Shown here: piece by piece, positions 12,120 through 23,426 of the stretch | How the letters are laid out: each line of letters starts with the position of its first letter | How positions within the stretch are numbered: the first letter of the stretch is position 1 | Source of the DNA: Salvia splendens | Lineage: Eukaryota > Streptophyta > Magnoliopsida > Lamiales > Lamiaceae | Assembly (NCBI RefSeq): GCF_004379255.2 | Contig: NC_056040.1 | Coordinates: forward strand, 31,400,852-31,464,851 | Direction of reading: 5' to 3' | DNA length: 64,000 nucleotides | The notes under the pieces: model-generated | Told to the model about the DNA's origin: nothing | Databases searched by the model: none | Seen by the model: only the letters and a program-made list of their open reading frames with translations | Translations under genes and position numbers: made by a program

Positions 12120-12355
12120 CTGTTATGCGGAAGGGGAGACATTTTTTTGGGCACGTGATTTAAGAAAAATAATATTAAGTGAATAGGAAGAATAAAGTAG
12201 GAAATGAAAAAAGTTGAGAAATGAAGACAGAATAAAGTAAGACATATCAAAATAGTAAGTGAAAAGGAAAATATATTGACTTTTATTAAAAAAAATAACT
12301 TCACAACTATGGAACGTATAAAATGACAAAATGACAATGAATAGAGGTAGTATGT
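12120..12355. mobile_element. Stowaway-like MITE, decayed ends
   Basis: The interior (AAAAGTTGAGAAATGAAGA, ACTATGGAACGTA) matches the MITE in the GPP intron at 32104-32353. The ends no longer carry a clear CTCCCTCCG pair. It lies in the upstream region of IAA33. Confidence 0.55.
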
Positions 12356-12386
12356 TTGAAGTTTGAAAAGTTGTAGCTTTGAGCGT

Positions 12387-12453
12387 AGGGTGGTTTCAGA
12401 CACCACCCTGACCGTAGCCCGACATTTGTGCTCTCTCCTTCTATACTTATATA
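12387..12453 (+). promoter_or_regulatory. IAA33 proximal promoter: hairpin, TGTC cores, TATA box
   Basis: An 8-bp perfect inverted repeat AGGGTGGT/ACCACCCT lies at 12387-12394 and 12402-12409. On the minus strand TGTCTG (12402-12397) and TGTCGG (12424-12419) are candidate auxin response elements. A TATA-like TTATATA lies at 12447-12453, about 175 bp before the ATG, followed by a CT-rich leader. This is motif reading only. Confidence 0.4.
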
Positions 12454-12628
12454 CATACAGTCGCTCTCTCTTTCTCTCATCAATCACACACCCACACTAA
12501 AATCATTCCACTATTTCACATTCTTCTCTCATCACAGCATAAAATCACATTTTTAATTAAGGCCAACATATCCTTCTCTTCCCCAATAAAAATATCAGAA
12601 TACCTAAGCATTAACAATCAGAGAGAGA

Positions 12629-13255
12629 ATGAACAGGTTTGATGAGGAAAGCTTGAAGCATTACAAAGTAAGCAACATGGATCCATCAAACCCTAGAACG
12701 ATGCGCCCCGCCTTCTCCGATGACGACCTGGTAGCTGCCCTAGTCCCGCCGGTGACGGTGGTTCTTGAGGGTAGATCCATCTGCCAGCGCATCAGCCTTC
12801 ACAAACACAGCAGCTACCACAGCCTCGCCCGAGCCCTCCGCCAAATGTTCGTCGATATACCCGATTCCTCGAACGAAACCAATCTCGATCTCGATCTCGA
12901 TCTCTCAAACGCCATTCCCGGCTACCTCATTGCCTATGAAGACATCGAAAACGATCTCCTTTTAGTTGGTGACCTTAATTGGAAGTAAGCCCTTCATTAC
13001 TAGTGGAGCACTCATTTTGTTCTATGTTAATAGAGACAGTTTCATTTTCTACTCTTATTTTAAAAAATAATAATAATAAATAAATTAAGTGGAGAAAAAT
13101 AAAAGAGTGCCGAAAATGACGGAGGGGGTAATATTTTTCATGAAATGGTAGATAATTTTGTTATTATATATATGTGCAGGGATTTTGTGAGAGTGGCAAA
13201 GAGAATCAGGATTCTTCCGGTAAAGGCTAAGTCCAGAAAGCATAATAAGGAGTGA
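12629..13255 (+). CDS. IAA33: Non-canonical Aux/IAA protein IAA33
   Basis: Two exons, 12629-12984 and 13180-13255, join across a GTAAGC...GCAG intron with the codon split AA|G. The product is 143 residues. Residues about 42-119 plus exon 2 form a PB1 fold: domain III (VTVVLEGRSICQRISL) and domain IV with the acidic face YEDIENDLLLVGDLNW (D105, E107, D109). The C-terminal DFVRVAKRIRILP follows. The EAR repressor motif and the GWPPV degron of canonical Aux/IAAs are absent, as is known for IAA33. It should act in the nucleus by PB1 contacts with ARF or Aux/IAA proteins, dampening auxin signalling without auxin-triggered decay. A GATCTC repeat at 12885-12905 encodes an LDLDLD run between the domains. 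The ATG follows a CT-rich leader and is the first in frame. Confidence 0.92.
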
Positions 13256-13659
13256 TTTATTCGTTCTAGTTAATTAGGGAATTTAATGGCTGCAATATTT
13301 GAGGTCTGATGTTATGTTATTTTCAGATCTTTTTAATTATAATTTTGTATTTTGTTCTATCTCTTATTTCTTTTTATGTATGTTCGTCTAGATTTCTCAA
13401 GATTATATAATATTCTCTCGAGATAACGCGTTTTATGTTTCGGTGTTTGTTTTTTATTTGATTGGACAAACTCTATTGTGTTTGAATCGAGCAGCAGGAC
13501 CTTCTCTTTGGTGGATAGAAAGAATTCAATTTTAATGGAGTATTTCAAATGTAGAGGTAATTGGGGCTCACTCATGGGACTTGTCAAGAAGAGAAAGCTT
13601 AGTGTACTCGGCAAAGTGGCTTATTTGGAGTACATAATTACTCCTATTAGTTAATTATA

Positions 13660-13942
13660 CTGTACGGGAGCTTTAAGAAATATTAAGGAAAATGAGTGGG
13701 AAAGATAGCAGAATGTGGAACACATTTTTATATATTAATTTTATAATAAAATGTGAGTGAAATAAGTTAGTGAAAAATAAGGTCCACTTACTATTTATAG
13801 TAAAAGTGAATCAGGATGATCCTAATGACGGATGAACTAAAATGGTAAACCAGGACTTCTAATGGTGGACGGAGGGAGTATTTACCAATACAATACTAGT
13901 ATTGAATATTAGTGAATCAGGACTTCTAACGGTGTGGACGGA
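13660..13942. mobile_element. Stowaway MITE with duplicated right end
   Basis: The interior has the usual AAATGTGAGTGAAAT and AGTAAAAGTGAATCAGGA blocks and ends GGACGGAGGGAGTATTTACCAAT. The last part is repeated, with ends at about 13881 and 13942. The left end is decayed. Confidence 0.6.
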
Positions 13943-16075
13943 GGGAGTATTTACCAATAATATACTCTATATTATTTTTCATGCCATAATAATTTTGTGG
14001 TTATATTATAAACAAAGATCGATGTTTCATGCTTTCAAGTAATACTACCATTCTCCTCGCCCTCCAGACAAATGAGGAAAAACAAAACGTCCAAAATTGA
14101 AGAATAACAATAACAATAATTGGCCATATCTTTAAATATAAAAAATAACATTAATAATCATCCTTGAATAATAACAGCGATATAATACATTATTTGGTAA
14201 AGTTCAATAAATTATTTGGTAAAATTCTCAATCTCTTCTGTTGATCGATTTATATGTAACAGTTCTATTGCACGAGGCTGCTGCTGTGTCTGTGATACGA
14301 AAATATTGATACTTCCTCCCTCGCGCACATACATATACTGATATACATTAAATTCTTTTTTGTTATAATTTATAATTTATTTCTTTTGTTAGATGAGTAG
14401 TGAGTACAACATATTTTCTTCCTGTAAAATACCTTGCTTAATGATAAAAAAAATTAATTTCATATTAAATATGTACTCCATAATGAAGATTATAAATTAT
14501 AATAGCATATATTTGTGTTCAATTATTTTGGATAAATTATAATAGCATATATTTGTGTTCAATTATTTACTTTTCCAAATGTGAGTAAAAGTAGTTAAAG
14601 TAGGGTTTTGTTTTTGGTGCTTGAAATTGGCTTGAGATATGTCAAGATAAGACTATAACTATACTAATAAAAAAAATGAAAGCTGGATTGTTCTGATTTC
14701 ATTTCCCACGTATGTATGTTTCCCTGTTAAATATGAATGAATATCTGGGATTTTTGGATTTTTATTTATTTGTTTCTGGTTATAAAATGTTAATTGTGGT
14801 AGTATTAATTTTATGATAATTTAGGAAGGTTATGTGCCACATTTGGTAAGATACTATTATTAGTTTAATAAGTATGTGAATAATGTCATAGTGGTAATAA
14901 TCTAATTATCAAAATTTATAAAAAACTATGAAATAACAATCTAATAAATTAAATGCACTAATAAATGTATACAGTTTTCCGTATGCTCTGTTAGTCGTCC
15001 TCCCACTCTCAAACTCTGTACAGTTGTCGTTGATGTATAGCCGCAGTTCCACCATCGTCGACTCCATCTTATTGCCAGTAATGTTTGCCAAAAATAGTAA
15101 AAAAGAAAATGGAATATTTATTCGCCGACATACAAAAATAACAAAATGGGACACTTATCGATGGACACGGAGGGAGGGAGTAGTAATATAAATCATTTAG
15201 ATTGCACATTTTTTTCCAAAAGTTTTCCAACTAATCATTAGACAATTATTCAAACAAACCTGAAAGATATCATCATCATTATAAGAAGATATGTTTAAAT
15301 ATTCTAAAATAAGGTTTTTGTATTATTTCAAATCGGTAGAAGTTTTGGTTCTTATTTTTATAATTTGATCTAAAATTGTAATAGGCACTCTGCACAAAAT
15401 TAAAGTATTCTAATAGTTGTATTTATCATAAAAGAACTACAATATGAAACTATTGCATTTAATTATTAAGTTAAAAGTTAATCTTATATACTATCACTGT
15501 TTAACAAATGTCAACATCAGCTTTATTGCACAAACATATAACTGCAAAGGCGTCAATATATTGCCTGATTTTTCCTTCAAAGATATGCTGTGATATGGCC
15601 ATTGATCAGATACATTTACACTACATAATTGTGCAAAGTTTTAGTTCAAATAATGAATAAATTAGATTCAACTGATTGATAGCTTTTCCTTGTAAATGGC
15701 TAGTCTATGATAATTTCCACAATTGTCCTTTTATAATTAAATTAACTTGGAATTTCTGTGGAAATAAATTACATTGGAAGATTGTTAAAATTAGTTTTAG
15801 GGGTAACACTACAATGAATTTGAAAGTTTGAACGATAAAATTGAACTATAAATTGAACTTCATTGGTTTATTCAACAATTAATTGAGCAAATTAAAATAA
15901 ATTGAATTACGATAAGCGTACATATATTTATCATTTCTCTGCTAGAAACATTAAAAAATCCCTTAAATGGTCAAAATTGAAAAATTATCCTAATTTGAAA
16001 ATATGGAATAACAAATGTTACTTTCAAATCGCTAGAACTCGTTAGCTGCTCATAGAAAAATAGTAAAAGGAGTAA
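13943..16075. other. AT-rich intergenic DNA with one tandem duplication
   Basis: No supported gene is present. A 40-bp tandem duplication lies at 14492-14571 (unit starts ATAAATTATAATAGCATATA). A lone MITE end (GGACACGGAGGGAGGGAGTA) lies at about 15164-15183. The ORF at 14909-15154 is not supported by any family resemblance. Confidence 0.5.
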
Positions 16076-16545
16076 GAGCATCTGTAACGCGGTGGGCCGG
16101 GCCGCAAGTCGCGAGTCCCGACCCGTCCCATGCGTTACACGGAGGAGAGTCACGGCCCACGCCGGTCCCGAGGCCGCGTTCCCGGCCTGGCGAGCGTCCC
16201 GCGTCCCGGCCTGGGACGGCGTTGCACGGTGACGGGCCGCAACTGGCGAGTCTCGGCCCAGCGTTACATGCTCCTCGGGCCGGGCCGCAACCGATTTTTT
16301 TTTAAATTCAAAAATTTTTTCTATAAATACTACTCCATTTTCATACACATTCAATTAAATTTTCCGTGTTATAAATTTCCGGCATTTTTTATTTTACGTT
16401 CAAAATAGGTTGGAGTTGTGAATAGTGTCATTTATTAGTTGCGGCCTGCAGGGTTACAGCAGTTGGGGCCTGGGCCGCAACTGTAGAGGAATGATGACGT
16501 GGAGGGGACTTGGGGCCGGAAATGGGGACGGGGTTATTGATGCCC
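16076..16545. mobile_element. Tourist-like (PIF/Harbinger) MITE, TAA target site
   Basis: Ends are GAGCATCTGTAACGCGG and, inverted, GGGCATCAATAACCCCG. They are flanked by TAA at 16073-16075 and 16546-16548. Subterminal GC-rich repeats (GGGCCGGGCCGCAA type) are followed by a TATA box (CTATAAATAC near 16320). No transposase sequence remains. Confidence 0.75.
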
Positions 16546-16549
16546 TAAG

Positions 16550-16965
16550 CTATACTTCTAGACATGACATAAATATATAAAATCCAAGGCCGAACCTTGA
16601 AGTTTTTCCATCTACTCTTGCTTGGATCACAACTTCCAGGTGGATGGAGGATCGAAGTAAATTATGTGTAGAGAGCATGGAAGAGTTTCAGAACTAGTAA
16701 TTGGACTAAGGTTGTGGTGGATGATTCTCAATAATGTTAATGTTGAGGAGTATTTATAAATTTGGAGGCTTCTTCTCTGATGGTAACAATTTCTGCCCAA
16801 AAAGGTAAGTCTTGACTCGAATTAGGTCAAGTTGGCAACCGCACCAATCTCAGCAGACTTTTGAGCCGAAGTCAGCCGACTGCTAGCTTCGTTCTGAATC
16901 TTAGGAGATGGCTTTGACAAATGCTGAGCGAGAGGTCATCCCAATCTCTAATACATGATTACTAA
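16550..16965 (-). repeat. LTR fragment, copy L3
   Basis: It carries the CCAAGGCCGAACCTTGAAG region seen in L1, L2 and L4, a TATA-like TTTATAAATAC near 16750 (minus) and decayed palindromes (CAGCAGACTTTTG, CAGCCGACTGCTA) at 16850-16890. Confidence 0.5.
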
Positions 16966-17039
16966 GGCGAATCACATGATTATTCTTAAATAATGGAGAA
17001 AGTAGATAACCTATCTTAAGGTCGTAAATCAAAAGCAAA

Positions 17040-18213
17040 CAACTCCAAACAACTCATAAGACCCTTAAAAAGTCATCACTTTTAGGTCTGCCCTTTTGAG
17101 ATATTGACTATAGTGTTATCAATTCTAATCTAATATATGGATCCTCTCTCGGTTTCCCCATATACCATTAAGTAATGCATTCATTGCTTGTAGCAATCAG
17201 AAGCATTACAACACAGAACTAAACAAAGTGATTGAAGTCTTTGAATTTCAAAATTAAAATTGATACTCCCTCCGTAGAAATATGTCATTTGGGGTTGACA
17301 GGAGTTTTAATATATATAGTAATTGAGAAAGTAAGAGAGAAGGATAAAAAATACTTGAAATTGTATGGTGGGTGATGAGGCCCATAAATGATAAAGTAAA
17401 ATAGAATGAGGAAAACGGTTTCCATAAATGGATATGGACTGTTTCTATGGGACAGACGAAAAGGAAATAAGGCCTATTTCTATGGTACATGGGTAGTATA
17501 AAAATAAAGAGTTACTTTCAATCCCAAAAATTAATACAATTTATCTATTCATACACAAAGTAGCAAAAGTCATGATTAAATAACTATACATGAAATAGAA
17601 ACTAGATGAAACCTAAAAGTTGATCTTGAAGCTTTCCGTCTTCTCTTTTATTGATCGCAACTTTAGGAATGATGATGGATGGAAGAATATAGATGTGAAT
17701 ATGTGAAAATGGATCTTAAATACTGGAACTCTTAAATAATGCATTATTTGAGTATTTATAAACTTAAAAGCTCATTCTCTGACTTACTAACAATTTTTTT
17801 AGTTGCAAAAGGTAAGGATTCAATAGGTGAAAATGGATCTTAAATACTGGAACTCTTAAATAATGCATTATGTGAGTATTTATAAACTTGGAGGCTCATT
17901 CTCTGCCTTAGTAACAATTTTAGCGGCAAAAGGTAAGGACTCACTCGATTAGAGTTCAACACATTCGCCGCATGAACTCAACAGGTCGCTGACTACTCTC
18001 GACAATTATATCGGTCCTTTGAACCTATCTCAGAGGACCACTAAGCTAGAGGCTTAACTTCAGTGCTTTCTACAACAGGCCATTGGCTCCTCAGTGGTAA
18101 CTGACTTTGGGTCAGCCGACCACTGAGATGCTCCAATGGGTCTGAACCTCTGATATGCTCCAATGGGTCTGAACCTCGGAGATGCTTCAATCGGTCTAAA
18201 TCTCTGAGATACT
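17040..18213 (-). repeat. LTR fragment, copy L4, with internal duplications
   Basis: This is another copy of the L family, interrupted by the MITE at 17264-17498. A 124-bp tandem duplication (17703-17826 and 17827-17950) doubles the TATA region. Palindrome-like CAGGTCGCTG occurs near 17980 and GGTCAGCCGACC near 18112. Three 27-bp tandem units (GAGATGCTCCAATGGGTCTG...) fill 18125-18205. The U3 end abuts the end of copy L5 at 18213/18214 with no internal domain between. Confidence 0.55.
17264..17498. mobile_element. Stowaway MITE
   Basis: It starts TACTCCCTCCGTAG and ends in a decayed GGGTAGTA. The interior (AGTGTATGGTGGGTGATGAGG-like, GTCATTTGGGG) resembles other MITEs here. It is inserted in LTR copy L4. 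Confidence 0.65.
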
Positions 18214-20760
18214 TGATGCACTTTTTATTAGCACTAAAAATATCTGCAAGTATACAGAGTGGATCTAGTATAGCTAAAGGATAGTACTGGATATCGAACT
18301 CGGGGAATAATTTCACAGACTGACTATCGAGTACTTGATTTCGAATATTATTTGGAAACACAGGGTTTGGTTTTGAAACACAAATAAAACAAGAAAAATA
18401 ATTAAATAAACAAAGCAGTTTAAAACAAAGATTTATTTGATTTTAGAAAACAATGTACACAAGGGAAATCCAGAGATATGATTTCAACACTTTAGTTTAT
18501 TCAAAGCACAATTATGATATCCAAACAATGACTTCGGGTTACTAGGATCAGTCACCTAATTACTGCAGTTGACCGAACAACATAGATTACTAGAATTATG
18601 GTTGTCAATCTTAGCTAATAACTCCTAAAAGCACAATTCAACTCTTATAATGCCCTCACTCTTAGGTTTACCTTGTTGGGATATTAACTATCTTGTTATC
18701 TATCCGAATCTAACATATGGATCTGATAGGGCTCGTCACAAGCATGGTTTTATAGGGTTTACTACACTAACAGGGGTGATAATGTGCTAAAAAGTGGTGA
18801 ATTTGAGTGTGCATGGGCTAAAAAACGCTGAAGCGGCAGAGTGCAAGGACAACTTGATCAACTCAGAAAAAAACAAAAAATGGCCAGAACCAAAGACAAG
18901 TTGATCAGTTGCGAGCAAGCAATGGAGCCTGTCAGGCCAGCAAGTTGATCAAGTGAAGTTTACCATGAGAAATGATGAGTCATAGGAGAGAGAAGAAAAG
19001 GTGTCATCTCAAGGGCATTAATGTTAAGATAAGATGAGCTTACCCTAGGGACTTGGGCCAAATGTCATCCTATAAATAGTGGAGAGAATGCACACAAAAG
19101 GAGTTCGGCCATCATCATTTTCAGTCACCTCATTTCCACACTTTACATTCATAGCATGGAGTAAGGAAGTTAGTAGCAGTCGGAGTCGTCGTTCTACCTC
19201 TACTTTTATCTCTTCTTCCTCATCAAGGAAGGAGGGGCCTGGATCTGCCAAGAAGTCTTCGTAGTTTGTTTTCCTTACACCCCGAGGGGTCAAAACGATT
19301 GCTATTCTGTTTTTAGTTCATGTTTTCCGAAGCCTAGTTGTTCTTTATGTTTTTCTCTTAGTTGCCACTCTAGTTACTTTCCATTGTTGATCGATCTTTA
19401 AATCAACGTTTGGAATTATGTTTGGTTTTGGTTATTGAAGATTGTCTATGAATGAATTTTTTAATTCAAGTTGTTTTGGATATGATGTTTTCTGCTTTGA
19501 TTGCTTTCGTTTAGTTTTAGTTCAGTTCTGATTTAAAGTCAAATATGCATAATTTAGTTGTTCAAGCTTAGATATGAGTTTAGATGGAGTTTGCGATGCA
19601 TGTTAGAGTAGATTTGTTGATCTCTGAGTTAGATTATGTTATGATGTTTGTTTGTGGTTCTGATTTCAATTTCTCATAGGAAGATTTTTACGTTTTTGTT
19701 CGTCAACTTGCATGAAATCAGGGTAGAATACTTTAGATCTGTTTCTTTTCCGTCCGATTTACATGGATCTGTGTTTTAAATTGTTTGTTTCTTTCTTTCT
19801 TTCATGTGATTTGCTCTGTTTTTATTTGGCGTAGATGTTTTATTTGGTTGTTTAGCGAAGAAGAAGCTCGTAGTTTGTTAGAGTAGCAGTTCCTGTCACC
19901 TTTATATTGTTACAGCTTTTTAGTAGTGCGCCTATTTGTGTCAGTGGTCCCTAGTTACTTTTACCTTTTCATCTTTAGTTTAGTTGACCAATTCAGCATG
20001 TTTCTTAGTCTTGAGTTAGCCTAGTTCAGTTGATCCGTCTAGCTTAGTAAGTTGATCAGTTCCCGTTTCATAGTTAAAACTTAACCCACTGGAAAGCGTG
20101 GTCGCAGCCAACCTCCCAATATCTCCAAGCCAAATCAACTCGCATCTGTCCCTAAAGGATTCGACCCTTACTTCCCTTTACTAGTCTATAGTATTGTGAG
20201 TTAAGGTCTTGAAGATCCTGAGTCTCTCCGTTTGCGTACCAATGACCAGATAGTAGCCAGCTTGATCTATTGACTGTCTAGCCTGATCAAGTGCGTGAAC
20301 TCTATGTGCTTTATTTGATTTGCTTTGTGAACTCTGAGTACTCAGAAGCGACTCTTCAGGATCCTCTCTCGATTCCTCCACATGCCAATAAATCGATAGA
20401 TGTGTCACGCAACTTAAAGCATTATAGAAACAAATTGTACAAAGTAAATATAAGTCTTGGATATCAAAAATACGAATCAAATAAACATGAAGAGTTACTT
20501 TCCAGTCCTAGAATTTTATAAATTAACTACTCATGATGGAAATAACAAAATCCATAATAAAATAAGAAATCATAAAACAATCTATGACAAAATCCGAAGG
20601 TAGAATCTTGAAGGCTCTAGTCTTCTCTTTTAATCTATTGCTCGGATATCCAAGTGAAGAATGATCTCTTTGAAGGAAATTCTGAGGCAAACAGTCTCTC
20701 ATGAAATATGTATTCTTTAATCTTCGCACTCTAAACAAATGCTTCAACACTTAAAGAGAG
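18214..20760 (-). repeat. LTR fragment, copy L5, split by a solo LTR
   Basis: On the minus strand it ends AGTGCATCA at 18214. The stretches 18214-18723 and 20359-20760 read continuously once the insert at 18724-20358 is removed, matching L2 (about 8330-8830) and L4 (about 17090-17680). It is non-coding. Confidence 0.6.
18724..20358 (+). mobile_element. Solo LTR (family S, copy 1) with GGATC target duplication
   Basis: The insert starts TGATAGGGCTCGTC, ends CGACTCTTCA and is 1635 bp long. It is flanked by GGATC at 18719-18723 and 20359-20363. Unoccupied relatives at about 8540 and 17140 have a single GGATC, confirming the boundaries. A TATA box (CCTATAAATAGTGG) lies at about 19070. Three TTGATCAA-type motifs precede it at 18854, 18901 and 18945. 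A conserved block near 20070-20220 (AAACTTAACCCA, GCAGCCAACC, CCTTACTTCC) is shared with the copy at 36836. No coding sequence is present. Confidence 0.82.
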
Positions 20761-21347
20761 TATTTTTTAATTAATTTTCTATAGATATGCAAAATAGACT
20801 AAAACTTTTAGTTTTTACCACTCGTTTTTTTCAAAAAATTGCATGATTTTTTTTTAAAAAGTAGTACATTAGTTCCAAATTTGTTTTTCAATATCAACTT
20901 TTCAGAGTCCAACGTGAAATATGAATATACTGTTGGAAAGCTCTCAATGATACCTTTGCACTCCCTACGTCCCTAGTTAAAATAGGCCTTTTTAGCATGT
21001 AATTTAAGAAAGTGAATTTTATGAGTTAAATAGATAGACAATAAACTAAGAGATAATAAAGTAAGAGAGATTATATTGAAAAAGGAAATGATGCGTCTCA
21101 AAAAGGGCACGACTCACTTATACTCCCCCGTCTCATAAAAATAGTCTTATTTTTCCATTTTGGTCCGTCCCACTAAAATAGTATACTTCTATTTTTTGTA
21201 AGTTTTCTCTCTTATGAGAGGGGTTTATTGTCAACTAACAATCCTCTAATCAATTTTTTCCTATCTTCTTTCTATTTTATGGAACGGTGAAGTATTGTGT
21301 GTTTAAATCAAAATTATGATTAAAAAATAAGGAAATATAGAGTTTTG
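20761..21347. mobile_element. Decayed Stowaway MITE pieces
   Basis: Two partial MITEs are visible: about 20955-21113 (CCCTACGTCCCTAGTTAAAA to CACTTATACTCC) and one beginning TACTCCCCCGTCTCATAAAA at about 21120. Paired ends are not clean. Before them is AT-rich sequence with no gene. Confidence 0.45.
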
Positions 21348-21664
21348 TGAGAGCATCCACAATGACACCTAGCGCACCGCCTAGCCGAGCCCCAGCGCTA
21401 GGCGGTGCGCTCGGCGAACCATTGCAACCGCCTAGCGGTTTTCCGAAAAAAAAAATCGCCTAGGGCTAGGCGATATACGAGCACTGGACGATCCGCTCGG
21501 TGCCATTGCAGGGTCCGGAACGCCGAGCGCATCACCCAGCGAATTTTTTTAATTAATTTTCGAAACACTATATATACGCGCTTTGCACGTCATTTTCATT
21601 CGCACCACTTGTTTTAACGAGTTTTCTCTCTATCTTAATTTCTGTACAAGAGCAACAACGCGAA

Positions 21665-22998
21665 ATGGAGAACAACAACGAAGGTACTCCAGTGACGAGC
21701 GGGTCTCAAACTCCCCCGGTACCCGTGGGAGGTGGATGGGGTCCGATGCCAGGGTACTACAACATGTACCTGTGGCAGTGGATGATGCCCGGGATGGCAG
21801 CCGGGGGCAATATGCCCGGGATGGCAGCTGGGGGGAGTATGCCGGCGTAGCAGGGGGTACCGGGGATGCAACCCGGTATGCAGATGATGCCGGGGGGGAC
21901 GGCGATGCAGCCCCCGACAGGAGGGGTACCGGCGACGCAGGGGACGTCGGGGGAGGAAAACGTCTATCACCCCAGTTTTGATTTTTTGACTGCTTCTTCA
22001 CACACATCGACCTCAACGGAGGTGCAGTTCACGCAATTTGAGACTTTTTCCATAGAGGAGTTGGGGTTTGATATTCTCGGAGTTCCGGATACTCCCGTTC
22101 AAATGGGGAGAGCAGTGCGGGGTCGTTGCGCCCCAAAGAAGAAGGGCAAGGGGAAAAGGGTCGACGAGTCGTCGCATCCGGGTGAGGACGACTGCTCGGT
22201 ACGGAGGAGGTGGACGGATGCGGAGAACGTCGCGCTGTCCAAGGCGTGGGTGAGTGTTTGCGATGATCCCCTCACTTCAAACAATCAGAGGATCGTCAAC
22301 TTGTGGGCTAAAATAGCAGCAACCTACGAGACATTTTGCCCGGAGGGGAGGCCACGCACCGGGGAGGATTGACGGAAGGCGTGGAACCGAATCAGGGTTG
22401 CGGTCTCCCGATTTTCGGGCTTGTACACCAACGCCCTCCGCATGCAGAGCAGTGGCCAAACGGAGGATGACTGCAGGAGGATAGCGGAGAAAGCCTTCCC
22501 CCAGCCCGGGTTGTATAAGGATTTCACCTACTGGAACTGCTTTGTGGTGCTGAACGAATCCGAGAAGTTTTGAGCAGGTGTCGACGCTGGCTGGCCGAAG
22601 AAGCAACGGCTGAACTACACCGGTGATTACAGCGGCAGCAGCGGTGTTTCCCACGACCTCCCCGAGACGGCCCAGGTGATCCCCACCCCTCGTTCGTTCG
22701 CTCGCCGACCTCACACGGCTGGGCAAAAGCGGGCGCAACGGGAGGCGAGGGGGTCGCCGGGGGTTCCCAGGAGATCCAGTCAGCATCCCCCCTTGGCCAG
22801 TCCACAGAGGATCTCAAATTCTTCGCGCGTCAACAAACGTGCGCTCAGATGGTCAAGATGTTATCCGAATGGCGGGCGGCGACGGACCCCGAGGAGAAGA
22901 GTTTTCTTCATGCATTGCTCATGAGCATGCGTGACGATTTGGGTGGAGGCGGCGGCGACGGAGGCGGCGACGACGGAGGCGACGGAGACGATGTGTGA
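21665..22998 (+). pseudogene. Harbinger Myb/trihelix-like second ORF, broken
   Basis: This is the accessory DNA-binding protein of PIF/Harbinger elements, which helps the transposase reach the nucleus and the element ends. The N-terminal part is rich in Gly, Pro and Met (VPVGGGWGPMPGYYNMY). A Myb/SANT-like region follows (RRRWTDAENVALSKAWVSVC, then WAKIAATYE). After that come RKAWNRIRVAVSRFSGLY and FTYWNCFVVLNE. The tail has MVKMLSEWRAAT and an acidic GGDDGGDGDD stretch. In-frame stops at about 21848, 22370 and 22572 and a frameshift near 22750 kill it. Such ORFs are often mislabelled glutathione S-transferase T3-like in databases. The start is the ATG directly after the conserved leader. Confidence 0.82.
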
Positions 22999-23220
22999 AT
23001 TTTTTAAATTAATGTACTTTTTTTAATTAATGTACTTTTGTGATTTTATTGTACTTTTTTTTTAATTAATGTACTTTTTAAAATTTTAATAGTATTATTA
23101 AATTTTCCCGTATCTGTGTCGTAAATTTAATTTCGTATGTTGTGTGATTGTTAATTATTTGTTTATATAATTTTGAGTGATGTGGCTGGGCTATAGCTGA
23201 GCTATTTGCTTGTCTTGATG

Positions 23221-23335
23221 ATGTGGCAGGAGGATTTTTAGGGCTAATGATGTGGCAGGAGGATTTTTAGGGCTAATGATGTGGCAGGAGGATTTTTAGG
23301 GCTGATGATGTGGCAGGAGGAGTTTGTGGCTAGGC
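23221..23335. repeat. 29-bp tandem repeat, four units, in A2
   Basis: Units start at 23221, 23250, 23279 and 23308 (ATGTGGCAGGAGGATTTTTA...); the last is divergent. The GATGTGGCAGG core also occurs near the right ends of A1 and A3. Confidence 0.85.
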
Positions 23336-23426
23336 TATGGCTGGGCTATTCCTATTGTGAATGTTCTGAGAAAAACTTTTAAAATCATTTTAGACTATTT
23401 CCGTTGACCAAAATCTACATTATAGG

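Larger units (their letters stand above)
21351..23366 (+). mobile_element. PIF/Harbinger element A2 (Myb-ORF type), TGA target site
   Basis: Ends are GAGCATCCACAATG and, inverted, GAACATTCACAATAGG. The flanks are TGA at 21348-21350 and 23367-23369. The subterminal repeats, TATA leader (CTATATATACGCGC near 21570) and 3' region are those of A1 and A3. In place of a transposase it carries the family's second ORF. Length is 2016 bp. Confidence 0.8.

Noticed and set aside
19045..19293. ORFs on both strands in the solo LTR after its TATA box
   Set aside because: Short, overlapping and not shared with the second copy of the LTR; read as LTR leader sequence.
21583..22016. Overlapping ORFs on both strands across the Harbinger A2 Myb-like gene
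   Set aside because: Shadows of the Gly/Pro/Met-rich N-terminal coding region; only the frame starting at 21665 matches A3.
21866..22372. Possible glutathione S-transferase (T3-like) gene
   Set aside because: This is a common database label for Harbinger Myb-like ORFs; no GST fold motif is present.
23221..23335. CRISPR-like spaced repeats
   Set aside because: Units are contiguous 29-bp tandem repeats without spacers, in a plant transposon.
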